Part shown: positions 1 through 10,115 of the stretch, piece after piece
Position numbering within the stretch: position 1 is the first letter of the stretch
How the letters are laid out: each line of letters opens with the position of its first letter
Assembly (NCBI GenBank): GCA_949317995.1
Contig: OX439051.1
Location: 36,645,250 to 36,709,249, forward strand
Direction of reading: 5' to 3'
Length of the DNA: 64,000 nt
From: Acholoe squamosa
Taxonomy: Eukaryota; Annelida; Polychaeta; Phyllodocida; Polynoidae
The notes under the pieces: generated by a model
What the model saw: the letters and a program-made list of their open reading frames with translations, nothing else
What the model was told of the DNA's origin: nothing
Databases searched by the model: none
Position numbers and translations under genes: made by a program

Positions 1-59
1 GTGCCTGGTATCTTCTAGTGTGAACATGTCTGTGATCTATATAAGAGGGGTCCATTGAC

Positions 60-1419
60 CTTTTGTACATAAAATTATATAAATGGTACATTCTATGATC
101 TTCCAGCTTGGGAGTATTTGTACAACAATGAATCCAATCAGTAGAAATAATATGTGGTACTCTAAGGCAAATTTTGAGACACCTGTTTTAAGCAGTTAGT
201 AAATATTTTAATAATTCCTTGTTTGCTAACATAAATAATATATCTCCATAATCAAAATAAGAAAGGACCATTGTTTTGAAAACTTTCAATGCAATATCCT
301 GGGTCATAAAAGACAGTATACATGCCAACATATATGTTTTGTCACACCCAAATATTTGTAAGAAGGTACAACCTGTAGTTTCTCTTTGTTCAGTGTAAGT
401 GACACATCAAGACAATTTAGCTTCCTTTTAGAGGCAGTAAAGCACATTGCTTTCTGTTTTTTTTGGTATTGACTGTCAGCTTATTCTGTGAGCACCATAG
501 TGAACACATGTCCAAACTATCTTGAAGTTTTAACTGAGTATTTGCAATTGTTGGTTCCGCATTGTAAATCACTGTGTCATCAGCATACAGCCTAACATTT
601 GAGTTTTTGATACAATTTGAAACATCAATAACATACAAAATAAATAGAGCGGCCCAAGAATAGAGCCCTAAGTGACACCATAGACCACCTCATCCAGACT
701 TGAAACTAACCCATTAACTTTAGTCTTTTGCGTTCTTTAACCAAGATGAATTAGAATTTTGAATACCATAATTTTCTAATTTATTAAGGAGAACGAGGTG
801 GTCTACGGTGTTGAATGCTTTTCGGAGGTTGATATAGTTGTAACTGCAACATTCAAGTTCCTAGCAATATCATGAATAAATTTTGTCACTGTTGTCATAG
901 TAGAATATGGGCAAAAACCTCCCTGATTTACTGTGAGAATATTGTGATGGTCAATGAATTTAAAGATATGAGTGTGCACCAACTTCTCCATCATTTTACA
1001 GGGTGTTTGGGTGGGAGCTATAGGTCTATAATTTTCAACACATTTGGCATCACCTGATTTGTATATAGGGACAATAGTGGCTACCTTCCATAATAGAGGA
1101 ACCATGCCAGTTTGGAATAAAGAATTGAACATATCAGTAATTTTTTGCAGGGATAACCTGAAATGCATCCTTGACAACAGCGTTAGACATGTTATCAATA
1201 TCTGATGACTTTGATGTATTTATTCCTTTGATTAAATCTTTAACCTCATTTATAGTGGAGACAAATCCGGTGATGTCAAACTCACATCTATCATCGTATG
1301 AATGCCATGGGTCATGCATTTCACAAGAAAGTTTTGTACCAATATTGGCAAAAAAGGAATTTATATATCGCAGTATGTCAGGTGGATCTAAATTAAGTCC
1401 TGTTATGTCATCTTTGAGT
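60..1419 (-). pseudogene. Reverse transcriptase domain of the non-LTR element, frameshifted
   Basis: The minus-strand translation gives RT blocks in order: a KSSDIDNMS-type block near 1200-1240, a WKVATIVPIYKSGD block with NYRPIA near 1020-1095, a LTVNQGGF block near 910, and the catalytic YADDT at 576-587. Further downstream come YKYLGV near 350-370 and SYFDYGDIIY near 230-260, which are thumb-like regions. Only two long open stretches survive (803-1198 and 417-638), and these are in different frames, so the domain is broken by indels. Polymerase function is known for the family. Loss of function here is inferred from the frame breaks. Confidence 0.82.
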
Positions 1420-1469
1420 TGAATGAAGTCAACATGGGACAGGGTGGGAATATTTTTCCTGATATTTCA

Positions 1470-2580
1470 CTAAAACATTTTAGTATCTTCCCTAGAAGCA
1501 TTTATTTCATCTTTGACAAATCGCCTTTGTGCAGCTTGAGATCTGTTATTGGATTCCCTTCTTGCCTCTTGAGCCTTTTTCCAGTCACTAGCTCTTTTTG
1601 TTCGTTTCACCTTGGCCAACAGGTTGTTTTTATCTCTAGTCAAATTTATCAGATAGTCAGTAATCCAAGGTTTATTTTCCCTTGGAACATTAAATGTTTT
1701 CATGAGGCACATCTTATTTAATGACTCTCCAATTTTATCAACAATAATATCCCATTTCTCAGTAGGATTGTTTGAATCATCAAACAGGGACCAATAACTA
1801 TTTAGAAGGTCACTTTGCAGGTGTAACCTATTGTACCTTTTATATGATCTACCAACAAATGGAACCTTTGGTTTATACAAGACTTTCTTCTTATGTAACA
1901 GGTAGACAGGCACATGGTCAGAAATATGCACATTAATGATACCAGACTGACTAATAAAATTTGATATTGTGAAAATGACATCTAGCAGGGAGCTACTTTT
2001 ACCATCTGATCTCGTGTGCTCTTTGATCAGTTGTACCAGCCTGTAAGGCTTCATAGCTGCAACCAGGTTGTTAGCATGAGTCTCATTTTTAGACAAATCA
2101 ATATTAACATCACCAGTAATTATGAGCTCAAGTCATTTAACATTGGGAATCAGATCCACAGTATTTGTAGCTTGGTAATGAATTCTGCCTTATCACCTTT
2201 CGGAGGGTGATAAACAATTAATAAGGCCAACTTTTTGTTATTGGGTTTCTCTATTCTAATACATTGTATCTCAATATCCTTACAGCTTATAAGCTATATA
2301 TTAAGATGGCTCAAGTCAAATGCATTATGCTGAATATTTGACTTTATATAGACACACACTCACCTGGGATCTTTAGGTTCATCTGGGTCATGTCCTATCA
2401 TTACAGTGTGAAACATAACCTTCTAATCTAACACTTCAGGAGTTATCGTATTCATGTAACCAAGATTCTGAGATACATATAATATCAAAATTAGTGTCAT
2501 GTAGTTCCACCAATAAACGTTGATTTTAAACTTCTTGTGTTCATATGTACAAGCTTCAGGCCCCTTTTGCCTTCAGGAAC
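1470..2580 (-). pseudogene. Endonuclease domain and linker of the non-LTR element
   Basis: The element's endonuclease would nick target DNA to prime reverse transcription. Visible blocks, 5' to 3' on the minus strand, are the N-terminal LVHMN motif near 2540, a DIEIQC/NKKLALL strand near 2230-2275 followed by YHPP, GDVNID near 2090-2105, a SSLLDVIFT block near 1975, and the terminal SDHVPVYL block near 1920. A basic linker rich in Lys/Arg and Ser follows to 1470. The open segment 1470-2096 is continuous, but upstream parts are in other frames. A second, independent copy of the same endonuclease family lies at 41865-42655 and shares the IEVQC / NKKVTLV pattern. Confidence 0.8.
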
Positions 2581-2859
2581 TTTGAAGTTAGCCATTATCA
2601 ATAGCATGGTTCAAGAATGTACCATATACCTTATATATGTGAATGTGTTAGTTTGGCATACTATTACCACAAGATTGAACAAAGCAAGTAAAATATGATC
2701 TATACAAAAAAAGAAAAAGAAAAAGTCAGAAGGTACAACTCTACAATTGGGCTGCGGCATCATGGCCACCCAGAAGGGAGGAAAAGGATGGTATATGTCA
2801 AGTAGAGATTTTAGCATGTAGCAGCATTATTGCTCCAATAACAAAATTCTCAAACTTTT

Positions 2860-3190
2860 ATGGGCCAGTCCACCGAAGGCACCTGGGTGTTTTTTGGTCT
2901 TTTTTGGATACAGGGGGTTATAGAATAAAAAGAATTTGATCATTCTTCTTAATTCTTGTTTCATTTGAAAGAAAACCCCTTGGGCTTCAAAAAAAAGGTA
3001 AATTTACATATGTCGGCCTGCTATTTTTTCAGATGTAGTGGCCCAAAGTTAAAAGATTGCCAAAAATTGCCCTAATTCCAATTTCCACCTCACTCCAGGC
3101 TCTATACCATCAAGCCAAGCTGCAACAGATATAATTTTATCTCTTCCTTAGTGGGGGTCCTATCTAACATTTTCATGTGGTTTGGAGGTG
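2860..3190 (-). repeat. Dispersed repeat family copy (also near 37015-37260 and 57390-57640)
   Basis: The reverse complement aligns by eye over about 250 bp with 57390-57640 and more loosely with 37015-37260. Shared landmarks are a GGATAGGACC-like start, a TTTGGGCCACCATATCT-like middle and a TTTTCTTTCAAATGA-like end. No ORF or structure reveals the class. Confidence 0.55.
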
Positions 3191-3242
3191 CTCTAGTCGG
3201 CATTCTTTTTCCCCTGTTCATTTTTGTAACCAAATAAAGTTG

Positions 3243-3957
3243 ATGTAATGGGCGTGATCAAAATGAAAGTGCACTGGTATGCCTACTAAATCACTATCCT
3301 CAATCTTCTTATTTCCCACCAAGATTAGGGTCCTCATAGAGGTTTTTCTGGTACAGAAGCTTAGGGTCTGCTTGCAGGCATGACTATGCAAAACATATTC
3401 AAGTATTTTCAAGTTTTGCTCATGCCCATTACATTCATATTTCTGCATCTAGGACAAATACTATCAAAGTTTTCTTTCTTTCAACCAGCCTAACAGAAAT
3501 ATCTATTGCTATTAAGTCATTTAAAAAAAAATTAATGGAGTCTGTACATGCCTTGGTTATGCCAAACAGAGGGGTCAACTGACAGATGTAATGGGTGTGA
3601 GTGTAATGGGCATAAGCGCAATGGGTGTGAGTAAAATGCAGTGCAAGAATGTTGGCAGACTGGATGCATTCCAAATGCATCCTATATGTATTCTTAAATT
3701 ATTTCTATTACCTAGATCAATGCTGGTTGAGGTTATATTACTGAGTGGCTGTCTGAAGCCTGGAAAAGTTGTTTCGCTCACGCCTATTATGCTTATGCCC
3801 ATTACATTCATATTATTTCCCTATGTATTGTCAATATAGATATTATTTCCTTTTTTTCCTCATAGTGTTTCTTTGGGATCTTTTGCCAAATATGACAAAT
3901 ATTTCTGTGATTTAGAGAAGAATTCATTTTGTTCACGCCCATTACATTTTCATAATT
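3243..3957. repeat. Recurring TAATGGGCGTGA motif in both orientations
   Basis: Copies of GTAATGGGCRTRA occur near 3245, 3588 and 3603, and inverted copies GCCCATTACATT occur near 3424, 3796 and 3936. The outermost pair (near 3243 and 3935) matches over about 25 bp as an inverted repeat, including an adjacent CAAAATGAA. No protein or RNA gene explains it. Confidence 0.5.
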
Positions 3958-3959
3958 TT

Positions 3960-6900
3960 GAATATCTGCAATAAAAACTGACCACTTGGGAGTTAGTGAC
4001 TTGAATGAACCTTTCTAAAGAGCCACCATATAGGGCTATCAATAGAATTAAGTTTCATTATCTAATTCTGAGTTTTCAAAAATGACCCTCTACCATGGAC
4101 AAGTGCCCACTTTCAGTGGATTGACCTTTATATCTGAATTCAAAGCCATGCTGTCAATTACAATATGATAAAATAGAATGAATGAACTAAGTCCAATTCA
4201 AGAATCAAGGTACTGGGTGCTGTTAATGGTCTTGGTTTGAACTACTCTAGTTGCCGTTGATTTGGGGGTCATTATTAGGTGGGGAGCATCAGGATTATTG
4301 AAAGGATGAGCTCCTTGGGCTGCCTCATCAGGTGTGGTCATATCGGATGCTGCGGCCTGTACCAAGCGAACTCTCACCTGGAATAGCAAATGGACCCTCT
4401 TATACCAAACTCCATTAGTGCCTGTTTGTGGTTTCTGTGAGAGAGCAGCTCAGGTTTAGAAGGCAGCTGTTCCTGATACCTCTGATGTGGTCAATGATAT
4501 CTCCATTGCTCATAAGGTAATTGAGTTTCTTGTTTATGCAAGAACAGTTTTCAAGCAAGGGTGATGCAAGAATAGATGTCAGTGGAGAAACTTGCAATGC
4601 TTCACTCTTCCTGATACCAAATGCCAGAAAGTCATGAATATGACATATTTTGGGTATTTGGGTACTTTCCTGGGATGATGATGGTATTATTAATACACAT
4701 TGCATTACCTTGCAAAGGTTATAAATATTAGCAGATTAGCAGGCTTGGAAAACATTGATTGGCAACCCTCCCATGTAGGTGGAGGGAAAAACGTTGATCC
4801 ATCCCCCAACACCCCGGGTTGAATTTCATATGCTTTAAGGTTAACAGTAGAAAAGTCAATTTGTGCAAGGCAATAGTGATTTGTGCAAAGAAGTGAACCT
4901 GGTAGACCCTATAAGTACCCAGGTATATTTATATGAACACAATCAAAACAAAGTTGTGTATGATGAGATATGCTGCATTTACTGTATCAAAAAGATTTCA
5001 AATCATGCATTTTCTGTTGACTCCATACCCCTCCCTAACTTCCCAAGCTGCATTACTCCCACTGTTGGAGGATGGTCCAACACCTGCACTAATCTCTTAT
5101 CAGCCATCACTATGGCAACCAGCAGATAAGAACACTCACTGAGGGCCAGTCTCCAACAGTCGGGAGTTGTCCAACAGTGGCCCAGGCCCCCCACTGTCCA
5201 ACAGTGGGGAGTTGTCCAACAGTGGCTCAGGCTCCTCCAAATACAGTTTAATTAGTGGAGACGTGGCCAATGTTTCTCTCCTGTCCACTGTTGGCATCAT
5301 GTTATCTTTTCCCAAGCCTGATTAGATACAACATGTGATGTGATGGATTAAGGTCACACATTGGAGAGAAATTCACCTTTCCCATCCATATGTCAACCTA
5401 TTGAGATAGAATAGTATAAAGAAAAACATTGCAGGCATAAGCATTCTTTATGCCCATCAGGATTTAATTTTAACAGGTAAAATTCCTTTTGGAAAGGATT
5501 TTATAGGAATCGGTGTTAAATTACACAGTCCAGTATTTACTAATACCTTAATGATAGTTGATATGGTGGCAGATCTGTCACACCTGAGGACATCGGTAAA
5601 AGGTTTAGTGTAAGCCAGGTGAGATGTTGGCATTGTGGGGTATGTACAGATGCTCTTTTTCTGAATGATGTGCTCAATGATACCTGCATACTTAGGGATG
5701 TTTAGCAAGGGATTACCAACTGATATTGTACAGTATTAAGTAGTTACAGCTGCTCATAATTCCTGTAGATGCTATTTCAATATGATTGTATACTGCATCC
5801 CTCCAGGACCCCTCATGGGTCCTGAACATTGTGCAACCACCTTAGCAATGACAGACTTGTCAAAAACCTAGGAAGGCTATAAGAGGCTTTGCATAAGCTT
5901 GGTGGGACATGGCCTGTGTTTGGTTTCAGTATGAGGGCTGCTCAGTGTAAGGTGGCACCAGCTGCTCTTAAGGTGTCACGGCACTAATAGGGCCAAGGAC
6001 GTTCTGTTTTCCCCCCTATCTTCCACCATAAAACTGGCATCAATCGGGTTCTAATTTGATGGCGTTCATAAATAAATAAATAAATAAAGGCACCCCGACA
6101 GGTCACAAATGTGACCTTGGACCCCTTTCTGACAAAATAGGTTTCCATGGTGATCACAAACTTTTTCCCCCAAATCATTACCTTTCTTCTTGTACCAAAA
6201 TTATTAATCTACAATAAAAATAATGTCCCCTGGCACTGATTATACCAAACAAAACACTGTTTTTAGTTGGGACTATTTAGCTGTCCTAGGTTTACTAGGG
6301 CGGAATACTGCTGGACATCTCGATACCCCTGATGTGGTCAATGATATCTCCATAGGAATGTTTGATTAGAAAGTTTAGAAAGATTTGTTCTAGATGGCAT
6401 AGCTGATTAAGTTTTTTTAATCAGCAGTGGATGAATTGACTAGTAAGAATCAGATGATTTCAAGTTTAGTTTAATGTTTCATATTGTTAAAAGAATTTGA
6501 CCATAAGATTATAAATGTGTTTTGATTTTGTAATTAGCCTGATCTTATAATCATGAAATTAAATCCATAAATCTAAATCATATTGAAATTATTCAGCTAG
6601 TTGGTTGTAGACAATACTCACTACTCCTTGAACCCACAAACTAAATAACTACTTTGTTTCAACCTACAGGTTATGAGCAGCTTTAAGTCAATAATATGAA
6701 GCATGGCACATCCTATGGCAAATTAACTATTTGACCGATCTGTCCATATCTATAGTCAATACTTATGTGGGCTTGACCCCTTTATTTGCTCATATTTTGC
6801 CCTTGGGGAGGGACATACACCCTATGAAGGCAGAAATTTAAAGGTACTTACACCCTTTGAAGTGCCCACTGACTGCCACCCTAGACTACTTCCCTTGCTG

Positions 6901-7411
6901 TCTGTGAGATGTAAAGACCCCTCATGGGTGTACCATTTACCATGTTGATCCATAATTATGTGTTGGGCATGTAATGCACTTTATAGAGTATCATTTTGGA
7001 TCTGCCTTCAGGAGAAAATCTCTCTGAATAAGATATCATGGTGCTGCCTAAACCTGCATATATGATTTATACAGTTCTCTCTTGGCAAAAGATCATTTTC
7101 CATTCTTCATAATAAGATGAAACACATTTTACTTGCCTGTTCTAGACCTCACATTCATAAACAGGCTCTGCCTGTTTCTCTCTGCCAACTGCTCCCATAG
7201 GGCTGTGATATATCAGCTGGTAGTGTCACTGCCTGCCACCTGGGCAGGAGATGATAAGTGATGACTCACGTACCAACTCTTTACTATGGTGAGCACTGCT
7301 TGTAGCAGTATTTTATCTTTTTTTACATTTTAGATTGGCTAAATATATTAATTTCATCACTGTTAGCACTTGTTTTATATTGCATATGTCTTTTTCCCAT
7401 CATCATACAAT
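3960..7411. other. No recognisable gene
   Basis: I see no coding region with family features. The stretch holds the CCAACAGT repeat at 5148-5222, a short AAAT microsatellite near 6068-6090, and AT-rich unique-looking DNA. Short open frames have no recognisable domain. Confidence 0.6.
5148..5222. repeat. Short direct repeats of TGTCCAACAGTGG
   Basis: GTCCAACAGTGG or a close variant occurs about four times within 75 bp, separated by GGAGT- and CCCAGG-type spacers. Inverted forms (CCACTGTTGG-like) lie nearby at about 5060 and 5285. Confidence 0.55.
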
Positions 7412-7632
7412 TGTAGTGGTCAGCGGAAAATGTCATGGAGAAACCGGGACTTGAACCCGGGACCCTCCAACTTCGAAGCGGCTGCTCTTCCTCTGAGCTA
7501 TTTCCCCTGGCCTGACATTCTCTACCTTCCAACTACCCTGGATCGGTATGGTATACATAGGGGGAGTGACAATATCAAGTGAACAGTCCCTCTGAAGGCT
7601 CTGCGCACCCGATGTGGGAACGAACCCCTACA
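7412..7632 (-). repeat. 3' LTR of the TRIM-like element
   Basis: It is 221 bp and the partner of 7880-8100. It is preceded in element orientation by the polypurine GGGAGGAG (7633-7640). It carries the better-preserved tRNA-like sequence at 7436-7507. Confidence 0.8.
7436..7507 (-). tRNA. tRNA-like gene inside LTR (cloverleaf with imperfect anticodon stem)
   Basis: The 72 nt fit the standard tRNA layout exactly (7-2-4-7-4-1-5-7-5-5-5-7-5-7-1). The acceptor stem GGGGAAA/TTTCTCC has seven pairs with one G-U. The D stem GCTC/GAGC has four pairs and the T stem CCGGG/CCCGG has five. The discriminator base is A. The A box (TAGCTCAGAGG) and B box (GGTTCAAGTCC) are both present, and a TTTT terminator follows five bases downstream (7427-7430). 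The anticodon stem pairs at only three of five positions. The loop TTCGAAG would give anticodon CGA, but without the long arm of tRNA-Ser. So it looks transcribable by Pol III but probably not a decoding tRNA. Identity is unresolved. Confidence 0.65.
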
Positions 7633-7640
7633 CTCCTCCC
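7633..7640 (-). other. Polypurine tract of the TRIM-like element
   Basis: On the minus strand GGGAGGAG sits directly before the TGTAG start of the 3' LTR, the usual place for the plus-strand primer. Confidence 0.65.
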
Positions 7641-7864
7641 AACCAGCTTCAACCGTATCCTGCCAGAACTGGTCCTCCAGTCCAGTCTGACTGGTACCAG
7701 CACTGAGTCACACACAGCATTCGGTAACTCCTGTTCCCAGGACCTACTGTGGGTGCCACCTGTTTCCAAGTCTCCCCAGCACTAGCAAGTTGAAGCGCTT
7801 GTCTATACCATACCGGTCCAGGTACTGAGCTCTCTAAAGGTCCCCCTTGCGAGGCAGGACCACT

Positions 7865-7878
7865 CGGTTTCTCCACCA
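7865..7878 (-). other. Primer-binding site matching the LTR-encoded tRNA
   Basis: On the minus strand this reads TGGTGGAGAAACCG, one base after the 5' LTR. It is complementary to 14 nt of the 3' end that the LTR tRNA would have after CCA addition: eleven encoded bases through the discriminator A, plus the CCA that the LTR does not encode. Matching the post-transcriptional CCA argues for a true PBS rather than a stray duplicate. Confidence 0.7.
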
Positions 7879-7879
7879 G

Positions 7880-8100
7880 TGTAGTGGTCAGCGGAAAATG
7901 TCATAGAGAAACCGGGACTCGAACCCGGGACCCTCCAACTTTGAAGCGGCTGCTCTTCCTCTGAGCTATTTCCCCTGGCCTGACATTCTCTACCTTCCAA
8001 CTACCCTGGATCGGTATGGTATACATAGGGGGAGTGACACAATCAAGTGAACAGTCCCTCTGAAGGCTCTGCGCACCCGACGGGGGAACGAACCCCTACA
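7880..8100 (-). repeat. 5' LTR of the TRIM-like element
   Basis: It is 221 bp, TG...CA bounded, and differs from 7412-7632 at about seven positions (about 3%). In element orientation it has roughly 125 nt of upstream sequence, the 72-nt tRNA-like body (7904-7975), then a short tail containing a TTTT run before the PBS. Confidence 0.8.
7904..7975 (-). tRNA. Second tRNA-like copy in the other LTR
   Basis: It has the same 72-nt layout as 7436-7507, with GGTTCGAGTCC as B box, closer to consensus. The last acceptor pair is lost (C72 to T) and the anticodon-loop reading is CAA instead of CGA. The loop is therefore not conserved between the two LTRs while the promoter boxes are. Confidence 0.55.
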
Positions 8101-8104
8101 CAAT

Positions 8105-9946
8105 AGTCAAAACTTGTCTTTTTAGCATTCTGCCATAATTGTGTCTACAAAATGCAAATGTGCTAATCAATCAGTCAACTAACTATCTCCCTGTAAAACA
8201 TCTTGTATCACCTAAAAGAATTTTCTCCTGAATATAATTCACCAAAGTGTCATTATTGTCAACATATTGTGGACCTCCTGCATGTCTTTTTTCAATATCT
8301 GAGCCTATTGTGTATGTAAGCCAACACTTCCACACAGTCCCCCTATGTATCTCACATGTCTGTCTCCGCCCATATATAAATGCTCTCTTAAAAATAACTG
8401 TTGGATCTACCAGGTATCCTCATAAAATTGCTTGTAAACCACTGAAACGTATTGGACTATGGTTTCTACAATAAAGGCCCAGAAAGCAGTATGGTAATAC
8501 AAGGAATCTCTGAAAGTGATGACAGATCTTTGGCAATGTTGGGACAAGGATTTTGCTGTTATTTCAATGACATCTTTTTGCAGTGTGTGGTATACATGCA
8601 TGTTATACTGTTATTGCATTGTCTGTAAAGATAACACCGTCCATTGACGCACTTGGTCGTCAAGATGAACAAAAGCGGCACTGGTAAGTTACTCAGTGGG
8701 GCTACATCCTTGCAGAAAGCAGACCTACAGTTGTATAGTTAATGCAATGGTACATCAAAATGACAAAGAGGCATGCTGCTGCCTTTAAAAAGTCAAGACT
8801 CCAACACTGCCCATGTCCACTATACTCCATCATTCACCAATACATCAGCCACTGAATGCTGGGTCACTCCAGTAAGGCTCCCCACCTCCATCATTTCAGG
8901 CAATCTGGCAAGAAGCTGTTCTCATCCCATCGATCTCAAGCTGAAAAATAATTCATGATTCTAAGGGTGGTTGTTGGAGTCACCGACAGAGATGAATCCT
9001 CACATTGTAAAATATTGCATTTCTTATTCTGAAACTGAGAGTGGAAGAGATTATAACAATGTCAATAAAGAACTTGAAGCCAATCCCTCCTTTTTATAGC
9101 ACTCCAACTCAGGTGCATTGATTTCATCGATATGTATAATGCATAGAACATAAAATCAATCAAGCTCTGTGATGCTGTAAGCTCCTGTTATGCGGGCTCT
9201 CCATCTACCTACATCTCTTCCACTTCCACTCTCCAATATTTAATGCGATCCCCCTATACACATAGCACTGAACATTGGATCCTTCTTACTATTCTATACT
9301 ACACAGGACCTTTTGCCATCCTTACGCAACAGATCAGTCCATCTGAGTCAGAGCAGATTTTGCTCTCCCTAGCTATAGGCTCTAAGTGGGATGGGAGCTG
9401 GTTCAGGGTATACAGATAAAAGTTGACATTGTGGGCAGCAGCTTTTCCCTGGAGTCTGTGTTATCCAGGGAAAAGGCATGATGTCTATTGCCACTATTGG
9501 CAGACCCAGCAATATTTTAAATGATGGAACCATTCGGGTGGGGTTACACTATTTAAAGGTAATGTGGATTGGCACTGACATGGAGGCTCCCACGGGGTTC
9601 CATTGTCAGGCTTGAGATCAATGGGAGGTTGGCACTCTATATCAGGTCCAAGGTTTATGTTGATCAGTTGCCAATGCGTACCTGCCTAATATAGCTTTAC
9701 CAGCATCTATGTATCGATTGTGCTCTTAATTAAATCTATATTGGAACCCTCACATACTTGTACAGGTTCGAGTATATCAACAATGCGAATTACATTATAC
9801 ATTGTGACAACCCCTTGGCAGTACTTATATCAAACGTGTTTCATTGGATGACACACACATCTAGCACAGGTGATAAGATCTATCAAGGCTGCATTCATAC
9901 ATACCTCAATAACACATTTACGCAGGGGGTGTCTAATGAGCACTGG
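8105..9946. other. No recognisable gene; one diverged repeat segment
   Basis: I see no family-level coding signal. About 8390-8485 resembles 11345-11430, sharing a TAACTGTTGRATCTACCAGG-like core, so it is an old dispersed or duplicated segment. A GCACTGGTAAGTTACT-like piece near 8676 recurs in the 42.7, 50.4 and 60.5 kb repeat units. Confidence 0.5.
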
Positions 9947-10115
9947 TCTCGAATAAGCGCTGGGGGTATGGGGGTGTTGAAATTAATCTTAAGCACTGAA
10001 AACGGTATTCAAATAAGCGCCTGTCTCCAATAAGGGGCGGGGGTAAAGGGGTATTGAAATTTATAAATGCCCGGGCACTACAGTATTCAAATAAGTGCCT
10101 GTCTTGTATAAGCTC
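9947..10115. repeat. 77-bp tandem repeat with AATAAGCGC motifs
   Basis: Units starting TCTCGAATAAGCGC (9947), TCTCCAATAAGGGG (10024) and TCTTGTATAAGC (10101) are 77 bp apart. Each full unit ends near CAAATAAGYGCCTG. A looser relative with GCACTTATTTGA motifs lies near 33690-33815. Confidence 0.65.

Larger units (their letters stand above)
1..2590 (-). mobile_element. Non-LTR retrotransposon (CR1/L2/Jockey-like), decayed, cut by window start
   Basis: Reading the minus strand from 2590 down to 1, an AP-type endonuclease, a linker and a reverse transcriptase occur in the order expected for an apurinic-endonuclease non-LTR element. The endonuclease starts with a GLKLVHMNTRS-type motif (about 2530-2565), followed by YHPP, GDVNID, LLDVIF and SDH blocks. 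The RT carries NYRPIA near 1030 and YADD at 576-587. Frames change several times, so it is not functional. The clade call comes from motif style, not from a search. The 3' end lies outside the window. Confidence 0.85.
7412..8100 (-). mobile_element. TRIM-like miniature LTR retroelement carrying a tRNA in its LTR
   Basis: Two 221-bp direct repeats (7412-7632 and 7880-8100, seven differences) flank a 247-bp noncoding core. Each repeat begins TGTAG and ends CTACA on the plus strand. The 4-bp CAAT at 7408-7411 recurs at 8101-8104 as a target site duplication. On the minus strand the core starts, one base after the 5' LTR, with a TGG-initiated primer-binding site (7865-7878) and ends in GGGAGGAG against the 3' LTR. 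These are the hallmarks of an LTR retroelement too short to encode proteins. The core also holds an inverted partial match to the LTR: about 17 of 18 bases at 7806-7823, plus the tRNA 3' end. That complicates a simple TRIM reading. Confidence 0.8.

Noticed and set aside
7436..7507. Annotating the LTR tRNA as a functional tRNA-Ser(CGA)
   Set aside because: There is no long variable arm, the anticodon stem pairs at only three of five positions, and the second LTR copy reads a different anticodon.
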